Positions 19,432-29,430 of a DNA stretch of 64,000 nucleotides are shown here, piece by piece. The position numbers and the translations under genes are program-made. Under the pieces are notes generated by a model, which was given only the letters and a program-made list of their open reading frames with translations, ran no database searches and was not told where the DNA came from. Origin of the DNA: Ustilago trichophora (Eukaryota > Basidiomycota > Ustilaginomycetes > Ustilaginales > Ustilaginaceae). Each line of letters opens with the position of its first letter. Positions within the stretch are counted from its first letter, which is position 1. The stretch lies in the NCBI GenBank assembly GCA_900323505.1, contig OOIN01000017.1, positions 186,001 to 250,000 of the forward strand, read 5' to 3'.

Positions 19432-21003
19432 CTATTGCGCCTGCTGTGACCGTGACCTTCGAGCCTGCTGTGACCTTTGAGCTCTTCGTACCTCGTTGCG
19501 TCGAGCCTCACGGACCTGATCCGCTTCGAGGCCTGCCTCAGTTCTGCCTCTGCGCCTCGAGGCTGCTGTTGTATCTTCAAATCGGCGAGAAAGAGAGGAG
19601 AACAAAGCAGTAATCATTTCCTCTCGAAGAGCATGTGCACCATCAGCTCTGAAGTTAGCCAGCTGCCGTTGAGACATGCCTTGGGTCGCCTGTGCCAGTT
19701 CCTCTTCGTATTGAAGTTGGTTATCTCGACGCTGTACCCTTGCACTTTCCGTCGCTTGCTGGTAAGAGCTGAGTTCAGCTGTGACATCCTCGACAACTTC
19801 AGGCGAATACAATTCCAACAGATATTCAGCTACATCTTCAGGTCGATCGTAACGGCTCGCAAATGTGTGAGCAATGATGCATGCTTGAATGGCGTACGCC
19901 GCCTTTTCATGGTCTTCCTCGCGATAAAGGTTTCCTCGATAACCCATTAGACACTGAAATCGATTCTTGAGGTAGGCGATGCCATGCTCTGCTCGAACGC
20001 GAATGCGAGACATGCTGAAGTTGAAGAACCTTATGTCGCGACTCTGGTTAGCAAACGTATTGCCAAATGGACTTACAGAATAGCTTGAGTAGCCGAATCC
20101 GGAGTCAACCCAGACAAACTCGCCTTCGTCCAGATGGAGATGAGGTTTGGCAACAATGCCCTGCCCAGACGCCCAGACATGCGAGTCATGGGAAGACCCA
20201 GGATGGCCAACAACTGATTCCACGATGCGAAGAGAATGAGGAAGAAAGACTAGAGCGACGTTGAAGGTGTAGTCGCCTTTGTATGAGTAGTGTTCTCGAG
20301 CGTTCATTGCAGGTTTCCACGCCAGGTTGATGTGTGTACCGTCTGCAACAAGCCATCCGCGACCCCATTCTTCCACGCCAGACTTTCGCTTCACCCAGGC
20401 CGAGGCCTTGGCACGTTTGTCTTCAGTGGCAAAGGTGACAACTTCCGTATTGATCTCGTATAGCGCCCTGATTGTCTTCTCAGTCCAAAGATGGACGGAA
20501 CCCCATGAGCACCCACATGCAAAAGCAGCATCTCGAACGCCTCCGCCATTGCCTGATCGACCGAGGCAGTACAAGCCCACAGCAATCTGCATTTGTACCC
20601 TCCTGTAAATCCTGGTTTCCTTGAAGACATCCGTTGAGCTGAGTCGTAGCGTGAGGTCCTCAAAAGCCTGCGGTGTCATGCGAACTAGGCCGCGGTAGAG
20701 CTTATGGTTGTGTTCGGCGTAGTGGTCCAGACGATCTAAGATCGTATCTCTGCGCCGAGGCATTATACGACGATCTACAGAGTATCGGTCGCTTTGAACT
20801 GCCAAGTATGCAATGGCGAGTGCTCGTGAGAATGCATAGTTGTCATCGTAGTCGTATTCATCGCCGTAATCGTTGTCGTCGCTGTCATCCAAGTCATCGT
20901 CTAAGGTAGAGGTTGAGTTCATCATCGTTTCGGCCACGATTGAGAACTGTAGTGCCATTTTGAGTTTGTTGAGGAGCTCCTGCTTTGGCGAGACGTGAAC
21001 CAT
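19432..21003 (-). CDS. HARBI1-like DDE transposase (523 aa)
   Basis: Nuclease that would cut and join the transposon ends. The start at 21003 (M-V-H-V-S-P-K-Q) is chosen because the upstream extension to 21249 is low-complexity poly-isoleucine from an ATG/ATC repeat. After an acidic stretch (~35-55) and a helix-turn-helix-like region, the catalytic triad is visible: Asp221 in V-A-D-G-T-H-I, Asp300 in W-V-D-S-G-F-G-Y and Glu339 in R-A-E-H-G-I-A-Y-L-K. This is the DDE_Tnp_4 signature of PIF/Harbinger nucleases. The C-terminal ~120 residues are Gln/Arg-rich. The ORF has no nonsense change and could be active. Confidence 0.85.
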   Translation of the reverse strand: MVHVSPKQELLNKLKMALQFSIVAETMMNSTSTLDDDLDDSDDNDYGDEYDYDDNYAFSRALAIAYLAVQSDRYSVDRRIMPRRRDTILDRLDHYAEHNHKLYRGLVRMTPQAFEDLTLRLSSTDVFKETRIYRRVQMQIAVGLYCLGRSGNGGGVRDAAFACGCSWGSVHLWTEKTIRALYEINTEVVTFATEDKRAKASAWVKRKSGVEEWGRGWLVADGTHINLAWKPAMNAREHYSYKGDYTFNVALVFLPHSLRIVESVVGHPGSSHDSHVWASGQGIVAKPHLHLDEGEFVWVDSGFGYSSYSVSPFGNTFANQSRDIRFFNFSMSRIRVRAEHGIAYLKNRFQCLMGYRGNLYREEDHEKAAYAIQACIIAHTFASRYDRPEDVAEYLLELYSPEVVEDVTAELSSYQQATESARVQRRDNQLQYEEELAQATQGMSQRQLANFRADGAHALREEMITALFSSLSRRFEDTTAASRRRGRTEAGLEADQVREARRNEVRRAQRSQQARRSRSQQAQ

Positions 21004-21373
21004 GGCTGGAGGTGATGTTACTGGCGGTGACGGTCTTGGGGTTCGTGAATGAAGGATGGATGTGGGTATGATGATGATGATGATGATGGTCTTGAGGTTG
21101 GAGAGCAAAGCATGGAAGTGAGGATGGACGGTCCTTGCAAGAGAAAACTGCGCAAACAACGCCTTTGCATTTTTTCGGGAATCGGAGAAGCGCACATACC
21201 AACCTATCCAGAGACAACGTTGAGCTTGAAGATGTAAAGGCCATTGCATTGAGGTTCATGACGAGCTAAGCATTACAACGTAGAAACAATACAAGAGAAC
21301 AACAAAGCGGGAACAGAATTGCAGCGGTTGAAGTACAGTGGCGCGATTGTACATACAGGAGCAAGGGCAGAGA

Positions 21374-22979
21374 CTAAGTAAAAGGCTGGTCGAGATTATT
21401 GGCGTCCTGATCCTGGAGCAATTCATCCAAGCCGCCAAACATGCTGTTGATGGAGGTGTGATCGTTGGCAGGAGGGGCCTGTGACTGAGCCATGACTCTG
21501 AGCATGAACGTATGCTCCCTTGCCCTCATGCGCTCCACTCTTTCTCTCTCTTTTTCCTGGTACTTGAGTCGCAACTCCTCTCGCTTTGTGCGCTCTTCCT
21601 CCCGTTTTGTGCGCTCTTCCTCTATCTTGAGTCGTGACTCAGAATGGTCTTCGATAAAGGCACGCAGGAAGTCTGTGATTTCGTCGCGCTTGCCCCTTGC
21701 TTGAGAAGTCGATCGATTCCTGGTAGGTGAACCTGAGACTGCCGACTCGCGAGCAGTACCGTTGTTGGGATCGTTGTTGTCATCAGCCCCCAAAGTAGCG
21801 CTGCCGGTGCGGCGTAAGGGGCTGCTGGTGGGCGCAGGAGTGTCAAAGGAGGCAGAAGGACGGCTGGACGAGGCATCGTTGGCAAGAGGGTTTGCCTGCG
21901 CAAAGGTGGCCGACAAGGAGGAAGCAAGGACCCTACCTGTGAACGGGTCGTCGTGAGAAGTTTCGGCAATCGCATCCAGAGCAGGAATGCGGCGGTCTTG
22001 AGTGAAGACGTCGTCCACATCCTCGTCCATATCCTGTACGTCGGATTCAGAAGCGCTGGGCGCAGGGCCAGAGTCGTAAGGGGAGCTGGTGAGCAACACG
22101 ACAGGTCCTGTGTCGGGACGATTCAAGGCCATCTTGTGCCACCGCTCGAACCAAGGGTAGTACGAAAGAATTGCAGCACGGTTGGCAAAGTCCTGGAGGA
22201 GACAAGTTGGCAAAAGAGAGGTAGCGTGTCAGTTTTGAGATAACCCAATACATGATACCACGACATGACAAGAATGACAAGAACAGCATACTCACCGAGT
22301 GGTCCGACTGCATGTCGCGAAAGAGCATACCCGATCCAGTCTGTGACAGCGTTGCTTTGATCTTCCTGTACTTTTTGTCTAGGAAGCGAAGCTTGGCCTT
22401 GATATGATCTCCACACTTCGCGACTTCTTCGTCGGGGAACACGAGCTTGAAGACTTCTCGACAAGTGACAACCTTGTTGGTTTTGTGACCCTTTTCTTTG
22501 GCGTTGGAGACTCGACCGCGAAGCAAGGCGATCTGGAACCTTTCGTTGTTATAGATGACGTTGACAAGTCGCTCAGTCTCCTCGTCCGTCCAATTGAAGT
22601 AGTTTGCACCTCGTCTTGAGTTAGTCGATGAGGCGCGTGCAGCGGTTGAGGAAGCGCGAGTCGCGCGGGGAGGGAGGGTACGTTGCTGAGAAGATGATTG
22701 TTTGTGGCAAGAGCTGGATGCGGCGGGGATAGTAGAAGGCTGGGATGACAAGGGACTAGGAGAAAGAGCAGATGTCCCGGCTGAGCTTGTCGAGTTTCAT
22801 CCCGCGCTGGGCTGAGCGAGCGTGGAGTTGGCCATGGTTGGAGAAGGGGCCGAGTCGGGGAAGAGAAACGAGCAGGCTGTTGTTGTGGCCAGAGCTCTCG
22901 AGGTGCTTTCGCAGCCACCAAGAGATAAGCTCTGGCTTTCATCATCATCGTTGTCATGAATAGAGCCTGCCATGTCCAA
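21374..22979 (-). pseudogene. Myb/SANT-like transposon partner protein, in-frame TGA
   Basis: Accessory DNA-binding protein of the Harbinger-like element. ATG at 22979 (M-D-M-A-G-S-I-H-D) begins a frame that is broken by TGA at 22797-22799 and then continues in the same frame. A tryptophan-containing SANT/Myb-like helix set follows (Y-F-N-W-T-D-E-E-T-E-R-L-V-N). An intron at 22193-22295 (GTGAGT..CTCCAG, 103 nt) joins D-H-S to D-F-A-N-R-A-A-I-L in phase. The C-terminal part holds a charged coiled coil made of repeated E-E-R-T-K-R. There is no ATG between the TGA and the SANT region, so this copy is probably non-functional unless the stop is read through. Confidence 0.65.
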
Positions 22980-23159
22980 TGAGGAGCGGAGAGGCGAGGG
23001 GAGGCGAGGTTGATGGTTGACGAAAAGAACGAAAGGGTTGAAGTTGAGTAGGCCTTGTGGAGTGGAGGCGCAGGATCAAAGAACGGAAGTCGGAATATAT
23101 CACGTGGTCACAGAAACTCGACAAAAACTCACACTCGATGGTCGCACGACGCTCGAAAT

Positions 23160-23285
23160 GGGCAGGTTTTTGAAAACTCGAGTTTTTGAAATTTTGGCAG
23201 AGCTTCATGAGTTTTTGAAAACTCGAGTCTACAAAAACTCGTCGAAAACTCGAGTTTTCGAAAACTCGAAAAATTTGAAACTCCC
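23160..23285 (-). repeat. Right terminal region of the Harbinger-like element
   Basis: The outer 38 bp are the inverted match of 18293. Inward there are several more AAAACTCGAG / CTCGAGTTTT motifs, about 20-35 bp apart, that can fold into hairpins. Confidence 0.7.
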
Positions 23286-23334
23286 TACTACGGTAATTGT
23301 GTTTTCATTTCAAGTCATCTTTTTTAACAGCTTT

Positions 23335-23336
<2 letters not shown>

Positions 23337-23373
<37 letters not shown>
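23337..23373 (+). repeat. Homopolymer run of 37 T
   Basis: An uninterrupted T run, followed by more T-rich sequence to about 23420, just outside the transposon's right end. It could be a poly(A) tail of an inverted retroinsertion or simple slippage. Length may be unreliable. Confidence 0.8.
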
Positions 23374-23537
23374 CTTTTTTATTTTCTTCTCTTCTCCTTT
23401 TTCCTCTTTCTTTTTCTCAAAGCTCGGCAAGAAGAAAGCACACGAGCGAAAGACCTTCGGCAAATGCTGTATCTCCAGGCTAACGATTCTCCCAGGCATA
23501 CACATCACTGAGATTCTCTCGGAAGTCCAGGTTTCTG

Positions 23538-23830
23538 TCAATCGGCCTCCTGCTGAGAATCTCGGTAGCTACGAAGAGGTCTTTCTCCTATGACACATAC
23601 AGGTCCAGATTGGTCGGTGCCTGCGAGCTCCCAAGCTTGTGCTTCATATTCGAGTGGCCATTGGGTGTATGCGAATAGGCATTTGGATGTTCGAAATAAG
23701 TTCGAGCGACAACTCGTAGTGAGCCTTGTGTTTGTCTTTCGTGACTGATTCAAGAACAGCTACTGATAGCGTGACAAATAGAGCGAAAGAAAGCGCAAAG
23801 CGTTTCAGATGGCGACCATGTTGATATTCT
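23538..23830 (-). pseudogene. Decayed family I effector copy
   Basis: One minus-strand frame at about 23680-23820 keeps a signal-peptide-like core (R-F-A-L-S-F-A-L-F-V-T-L-S-V-A-V-L). Another frame, at 23538-23753, keeps Y-E-A-Q-A-W-E-L-A-G followed by S-G-P-V, which is the central family I block (compare E-R-A-W-E-Y-A-K-D-R-S-G-P in 16447-16968). The C-terminal half is missing and the ATG frame is broken. It shows that the family I array once extended across the site now occupied by the transposon. Confidence 0.5.
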
Positions 23831-24492
23831 CGAAGATCGTTATGATGAACCGAGTTTGGTGATTAGAGTGCTTGCTCAGGGAGTGGTCCTTGAGTTGATG
23901 GATGAAGCTGGCGTGAATTCTCGAGTACAACCTTTCCTTTACCACTCTCGGCTGCGACAGCCTTTGACCAGAGCGCAGGGCGAGTGCAACCAAGACTAGT
24001 CACGGTTGCCAAGCAAACGAGAGTCAAAGGAATAATCCTAGCAAATCGTCTTTCTCTGAAAAGAGATAGAATGCTGCAGCAACAAGTCTAGGCCCCACGT
24101 AATCGGGCTCGGTCGACGCTGACACTGGTGTCAAGCAAAGCATCATTGCCTTCAAGCCAGACTGTCCTTGCAAAGCCTGCAAAGCCGATACGCACGAAAT
24201 GGAAACCTCCTCCATCGAGCCGTGCATGCTTGCAGCTAGATTAGTCACACAAAATTCGAGAACACGGCATCATCTGCCCACACACCTTGGTTAGCCCTTC
24301 GTGCTGACCCGAATAGCCCGTCTCGCTCGACGTCGGGCTTCTCCCACTCGACGGGCTGGAGAGGGAAGGTGTAAGTCCACGAGCGTAGCACCATTGATCA
24401 GAAGAGCGTCTCAGAAAGTGAGCGCTTTGCCAAATTGGAAAGCGCAATCGTTCTTCGTGCAACGGTCGGCACACCCAGATTCGTGCACCAAG
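23831..24492. other. Intergenic, nothing firm
   Basis: A plus-strand stretch at 23820-23995 reads weakly like the end of a retroelement polyprotein (..F-L-Y-H-S-R-L-R-Q-P-L), but it is too short to assign. Confidence 0.3.
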
Positions 24493-24799
24493 TGTTGGAG
24501 GTCTGTATGTCATATCGGCTCGACAGGCCGACCCAGCATATATGGTACCGGCATGCTGGATGTGCCCGGTACCCGAAGGAGCGATAGGGGCCCACGCCCT
24601 ATCTGCATGTCCCGTGTCTCTTTCACAGGGTAGTTCGCGCAAAACAAAAGTAGTTCATCAGTTTGTTGTCCCTGTGTTCCGTACCACCATCACTGTCTTT
24701 ACTTACTGCTCCGTCACTGTCGAGGAATACAAACCTGCGTTCTACCAAACTAGCGTATATGCGCATCAACCGGCCACCTGTGCCGCCATCAGACCAACA
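24493..24799 (+). mobile_element. Solo LTR with 5-bp target duplication CCAAG
   Basis: 307 bp from TGTTGGAGG to GACCAACA, flanked by CCAAG at 24488-24492 and 24800-24804. It contains a strong inverted pair, GGTACCGGCAT / ATGTGCCCGGTACC. Same family as the three other solo LTRs. Confidence 0.88.
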
Positions 24800-25472
24800 C
24801 CAAGAACCGTACACACCCCAGCAGGCATGCATGCGTCACGACTAGTGTTGGCATACTCAGTGTCTTCATCACATTAGGCACCACGCCGCTTTGGGTATTT
24901 CGCCTCTTGAGAACCGCCCTGCAACTACCACTCATCCGTGATATCTCCGACGAGAAACGGGGGGAACACCGGAAAGTACTCTACAACATTGTAGCTGTGA
25001 AGCTACATCTCAGCCTAGCCTCAGTCTTTTGCGTGGGCGTTGGCACCAACAGCTAAAGCTTCAAATAGGAAAGCGGTGGTTTGGATACTCTATCTCCTTC
25101 GACTTCATCACATCGGCGCAGCTTTTAAGTATGTCGCCACCAGACCCACAAGCAACCGGCCGTTCGATTGATTGTGGTTGGCTTGGCGTTCCCGCTCACT
25201 CTGATGGGTGGTCCTAAAATGATGCGTTAAAGGTCAGTTCTCGCTACGAGGAATTGTGAAAGTCTGCGCCTCCTCATAGCAGTTTACAGACGAAAATGCG
25301 GTCTGCGGTTGAGTCAGGCTTAAGCGCGATTCCTCCCCTGTTGCCAAGGGCAGAGAATTCCCCTTAAAACGAACTGAAACGTGCGATGTCTTCCAGCATC
25401 ATGCCACAACACACTTTTCCAATCCTCGACATCCCATCGCTCCGGTCGTCCGCTGCTCAGTAGCACCTCCAG
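24800..25472. other. Intergenic, upstream region of first family II gene
   Basis: No gene was seen. No clear TATA box lies in the 100 bp before 25473. Confidence 0.4.
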
Positions 25473-26432
25473 ATGAAAGTCTTCTCACCATCACCAGGGC
25501 GTGTCTTGACCGCGCTGCTCGTCAGCATTTCAATGCTGAAATCTTCCAAGGCGATGCGCGAGTTTGAAAAAGCAGCAGCAAACAACGAAGCCGCCTCCTC
25601 TTCTTCTTCGTCGAATCAAGCGCCGCTGCGGCACGAGCAGGGTTTTGGCAGCAGCTCAAGTCGGGATCCTACGATTTCGCGGGTCCGTAAGCCCAGACCA
25701 CCCTTGTTACGAGCTACAGACTCTGCGAGCTTCAAGCGCATCCAGCAGATCCCCCTTTTTGAGGATGGAGCGTTGAGGTGGGGACCTTACAGACTTGACC
25801 CCGACCTGTTCCAGCTGAAATATCATCCATACGATCACCCAGCTCTTGCTCACTTTTACGCCCCAGATGGATCTCAACCTTCAAAACTTCCAAACTATTT
25901 GTCTCCCAAGCTACTCGACGCGATGCCTACCTCGTACCGTCCGGAACCAGAGCTCTTGCAGGCCATCCACAAATCCATATTTGATCTACTGAGAAAGGAG
26001 GGAATCTCTGCTAGACAAGTACATCCAGATGCCAAGTTCTTCTACGAAGGTATGTACTTGTTTCCACCTCTCGAGCAAGCAGCGACAGGTCATCTACAGA
26101 TGCCATCCAGGTACCTCGAAGAAAGCCTACATAGAGCCCCGGGCAGACGTCTAAGCCCGGACTACGTATCGGATCCCAATGTTTTCCTTTTCAAAGTCAC
26201 CCCAAAGGACGTAGAAAGGCAGATCATGGCAATTTCGACTACAAAGCCTGAAAGATGGGTGAATCCCCACGTAAAGGATCAAACACTCTGGCTACTCTAC
26301 GAGCCCCGAAGCATAGTGACGGACTCCGACAAAAAGAAGGAAGTGAAGTCCTTCTTAGGCGCAGCTTTTCTTCCCAAGGAGACCGAGGATATCCTTGAGA
26401 ACGTAGGAGATTGGAAGAGAGCAGTAAAGTAG
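25473..26432 (+). CDS. Family II secreted effector-like protein (319 aa)
   Basis: The first gene of the plus-strand array. Signal peptide MKVFSPSPGRVLTALLVSIS with cleavage near S-K-A, then a Ser/Ala-rich linker to ~65. The conserved region starts near 95: W-G-P-Y-R-L, Y-R-P-E-P-E-L-L-Q-A-I (~153), G-M-Y-L-F-P-P-L-E (~190), L-W-L-L-Y-E-P (~273) and F-L-G-A-A-F-L-P (~296). It lacks cysteine entirely. It replaces the usual F-R-P-D-P with Y-R-P-E-P and the L-W-P-P block with L-F-P-P, so it is a basal or divergent copy. Intronless, function unknown. Confidence 0.87.
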   Translation: MKVFSPSPGRVLTALLVSISMLKSSKAMREFEKAAANNEAASSSSSSNQAPLRHEQGFGSSSSRDPTISRVRKPRPPLLRATDSASFKRIQQIPLFEDGALRWGPYRLDPDLFQLKYHPYDHPALAHFYAPDGSQPSKLPNYLSPKLLDAMPTSYRPEPELLQAIHKSIFDLLRKEGISARQVHPDAKFFYEGMYLFPPLEQAATGHLQMPSRYLEESLHRAPGRRLSPDYVSDPNVFLFKVTPKDVERQIMAISTTKPERWVNPHVKDQTLWLLYEPRSIVTDSDKKKEVKSFLGAAFLPKETEDILENVGDWKRAVK

Positions 26433-27586
26433 ACGGAACAGACAACGCTCGAGGCACCCTCTTAGAATTAGTCACCTCAATCGCTGATCTGTGAATGTGA
26501 GATGTTCTCGTGCTAGCTTTTGTCTTGAAGCCATGCCTGCCATTGAGACTCTTTTTAATCGGATCAGTTGCGCGAATTGCTACTGTGAACGCAAGATTGT
26601 CAAATTCAAGCTTCATTGTGCAACCAGAAGAGCTTGTAGCGACATGAAACATAGCCACGGAAGTCCGTCTGTCGCGAGCAGGTGCAGACAAGGACAGCAA
26701 CAGCGAGACCATAAAGCATATGATTGCGGCGGAAGTGAGATTGTACTTCTAGATTCCAAGGCTCCCGGACCCGCTGTGAGGGAGGTTCGGTCAAGCGCAG
26801 CGGGGCGGAAACATACAAAGAAGGGAGGGAACACAGGGAGGGAAAACAATGAGCGATGAAGGAGGGAGCAAATGAGGTTTTGCTGCTACCCCCACTCGCT
26901 CAACAGACGCTATCTTGCAGCTCGCACGCGCGCGACAGACCATGAACGAGGTCGGCTGTCGATGATTTTGTAAGTGCCAATCCGAGCGCCGGTTCCCACC
27001 AAATCGCCTACGTGAGCGTCGGATTCGCATCTGCATCTTCAGTAAATTGAGACCACGTCCCGCAAGGAGATTTCACCTTCATGGTATCACCTATGACACG
27101 CGTCCATCAGCTTCGACCAATCGTTAAATAGCATTGCGTGATCGCGACGAGACCTGTGAGAAGGCTACAAGCGGGCCACAGAGAGTCAACTGAGCGTTTC
27201 AAGAGCAGTTGGACCGGTCGTCGGACTGTTTCCCACCATACTTGGTTATCTTCTTATCCTTCTTCGCCCTGTCCTTCGATTGCGAGCTGCACCTCGAGTA
27301 GTTTTCTGCAGCGTTTCATCATATTGCCCACTTCATCTTCCCAAACTGCGACGCCATCACGACGGTCCCGCCAGTCACACAGGACAGTCTCAGTGGACAA
27401 CGAAATTTTTTGAGCTCAGAACAGATTGCCACAAAATATATAAAATAATAAAACAGCGGTCAAGAATGATCTTCGAAGGATGCTGTCCATCTTCCTCGCC
27501 TCTCTTACTTTGTAAAGAGAAGTACCTCCACTTGACATTGGACGCAACGCTCCATTCTTCGAAAAGTCTCAGGTACCTCTTGCGTC
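26433..27586. other. Intergenic, holds one family A element
   Basis: Apart from the element at 26667-26943 nothing was recognised. An A/T-rich AATATATAAAATAATAAAAC stretch about 130-150 bp before 27587 could contain the promoter of the next gene. Confidence 0.4.
26667..26943 (-). mobile_element. Solo split-direct-repeat element, family A
   Basis: Same orientation as the copy at 4332-4650. It starts GTCTGTCGCGAGCAGGTGCA and ends GCGCGACAGACCAT. It lacks about 40 bp of the AGCGAGCTTGGG segment present in other copies. Confidence 0.8.
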
Positions 27587-28726
27587 ATGTCACGGCTCGG
27601 ATGCATGGCGCTGTGCCTTGCTTTCCTCCTTGGGATGAATATCTCCCGGTCTTTGGCCATGGATGATCCTGGCAACAGAATGGTACGAATTCCAGGGTCA
27701 AATGAATGGATCCCCGCATCGCAGTTCTTCCCAGTCGAGAAGAAGGCAAGATATGACTTTACTCCTCTGCGTGAGGAGCCGTCTTCACACCAGCCAGTAG
27801 AAGCCGGCGAAGCCCAGGCGTGGAACAAGCCGCCTAATTCTAGGACTTCAGGCTCCAATCCCACCATGCCTGATTCATTCCCTAAGACACACGATGGGCG
27901 TCCACTTTCCTATCAATGGCCTAGAGAATTGAGGGCAAGGCAAGACGCCTCGCACGCAGCAGGCCCCAGCAGAAGCAGGGGCGGGCCAGTTGTTCAAGAG
28001 AACCCCAATGGCCTGTTAGGCTCCCTTAAACCCGATAAGTCCAAGTTCAGAAACGTTGAGTATCCCCTTGACTCACCAGAGCTTGCTCATCTTTATGGCG
28101 ATGATGGATCTAGGCCTGCCAATTTTGCGCAACTCTCACAGGGAGCCTCTGAGGATGGAAGAACAATCTTTCTCGAAGTCAACCCAGTCAAATTCTATCC
28201 GGAGCCGAATATATTGAACAGATTACAAAGAGCAATCGTCGACAAGCTGCAAGAATTGGAGATACCCCTTGGTGAACATGATGGCAGCAATCATCGGTTT
28301 CTTAACGGGAGATTCCTCTTGCCACCTCTTGAACAAACAGGAAACGGCTTAAAAATGCCCGAAAATGCGCTCCATCGTCTATCTGGAATACCTTCTCACC
28401 GCCTTCTTCGTGACAGCGCCACAAAGCCAGCATACATTTACAAGCTCGTACTTCCAAAAGAAGGAGACGAAGAAGAAGCAAGGTACATTCTCGCTACCAC
28501 AGCCTCACCTGGTGTTCATACAGACATAGTGAGATCGCATCACCACGGGGCCCGCGACGACAGTCACTTCTGGCTCTTTTTTGAGTCACGTACGCCTCAG
28601 CACAGGCGAAGACAGTGGTTAGTTCTCCTTGGAGGCATGAACATACCTAGGAGAGCCAGGGAAAGATTCGAGTCGGTTGATTTCATCACTAGATTCAAAC
28701 GAGCTCTGCCCCGACCTATCGTATGA
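27587..28726 (+). CDS. Family II secreted effector-like protein (379 aa)
   Basis: Signal peptide MSRLGCMALCLAFLLGMNIS with cleavage just before M-D-D-P, the acidic mature N-terminus shared with 29431-30534. A Pro/Ser/Gly-rich linker (~50-140) precedes the conserved region: Y-P-L-D-S-P-E-L-A-H-L-Y, F-Y-P-E-P-N-I-L, G-R-F-L-L-P-P-L-E, R-Y-I-L-A-T-T, F-W-L-F-F-E-S and L-L-G-G-M-N-I-P. Cysteines occur only in the signal peptide. It is the tandem partner of 29431-30534 by overall match. Intronless, no known domain. Confidence 0.88.
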   Translation: MSRLGCMALCLAFLLGMNISRSLAMDDPGNRMVRIPGSNEWIPASQFFPVEKKARYDFTPLREEPSSHQPVEAGEAQAWNKPPNSRTSGSNPTMPDSFPKTHDGRPLSYQWPRELRARQDASHAAGPSRSRGGPVVQENPNGLLGSLKPDKSKFRNVEYPLDSPELAHLYGDDGSRPANFAQLSQGASEDGRTIFLEVNPVKFYPEPNILNRLQRAIVDKLQELEIPLGEHDGSNHRFLNGRFLLPPLEQTGNGLKMPENALHRLSGIPSHRLLRDSATKPAYIYKLVLPKEGDEEEARYILATTASPGVHTDIVRSHHHGARDDSHFWLFFESRTPQHRRRQWLVLLGGMNIPRRARERFESVDFITRFKRALPRPIV

Positions 28727-29430
28727 GGGACACAAGGGACGCAAGTTCATCCCAAAGCTCAAAGCTCTCTCTTGCATCTGCTTCAAGCCTAATGATCTCA
28801 GCAACTTTTAATTCGCATGTCAGATTCTCCTGTGAAACCAAAGCATCTACGTAAGCGTCACGTGTGCGCCAATAGAGTCGAGACTGCAAAATCTAATGTA
28901 TGAAGGCCGCCCCTTCATAAGCCCCCTATGGACAGTCCCACCAAGCTCACTCTATTGGAAGACTATTGCGTGATTGTGATGTGTTCTAGGCCTGTGCCTG
29001 GACCCCAGAAGATCCTCTGAGCTAGAAGAAGTACCCTCTGAGAACCCCTGATTTCTAGTTCTTCCCACGCTGAGTCTTGTCTTCACCGTCAGATGGTGAA
29101 TTACCGGCCCTTTATCACCACCAGATGTGCAAGTTCATTCGATAAGGTTCGATAAGGTTCAAATTGACACAGTGAACACTTTGTGCCCTTTCCGGTGGCG
29201 ACAGCTGGCGATGCAGCAGTGGCAGACAAGCAGAAGCAGTGCTTGGTGAGTCACAAAGCACAGCCTCAGCAGCGAGTGCCTTTGTTGAAATGGAAATATC
29301 TTTCACGTCGGGGCACACAGCTACAACGTTTAAAGCAGGGTGGTTGAGCAAGACGACCCGCTTTCGAAATTCTCGTTCATTCTTCATCATCTGCACGACT
29401 CTCCGAAAGCTTATCCCTTCTGCATCCATC
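28727..29430. other. Intergenic, small tandem repeat only
   Basis: TTCGATAAGG occurs twice in tandem near 29138-29157. The frame in front of the next gene is open back to 29239 but shows no coding character. Confidence 0.4.

Larger units (their letters stand above)
18293..23285 (-). mobile_element. PIF/Harbinger-like DNA transposon (~5.0 kb)
   Basis: The ends are inverted repeats: about 38 bp reading GGG(G/A)GTTTCAAATTTTTCG and continuing GAGTTTTCGAAAACTCGAG from both sides. TA abuts each outer boundary (18291-18292 and 23286-23287), a possible 2-bp target duplication. If the right end is placed one base earlier, CTA flanks both sides. Inside, all on the minus strand, are a HARBI1-type DDE transposase, a Myb/SANT-like gene (both typical of PIF/Harbinger) and an MCM4-like fragment. 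Both subterminal regions carry repeated AAAACTCGAG palindromes, likely binding sites for the transposon proteins. Confidence 0.8.

Noticed and set aside
23305..23541. Lys/Glu-rich minus-strand frame across the T run
   Set aside because: It is produced by the homopolymer and has no independent coding evidence.
23820..23995. Possible retroelement integrase tail on the plus strand
   Set aside because: Only a weak resemblance over ~55 codons with no zinc finger, catalytic core or LTR attached.
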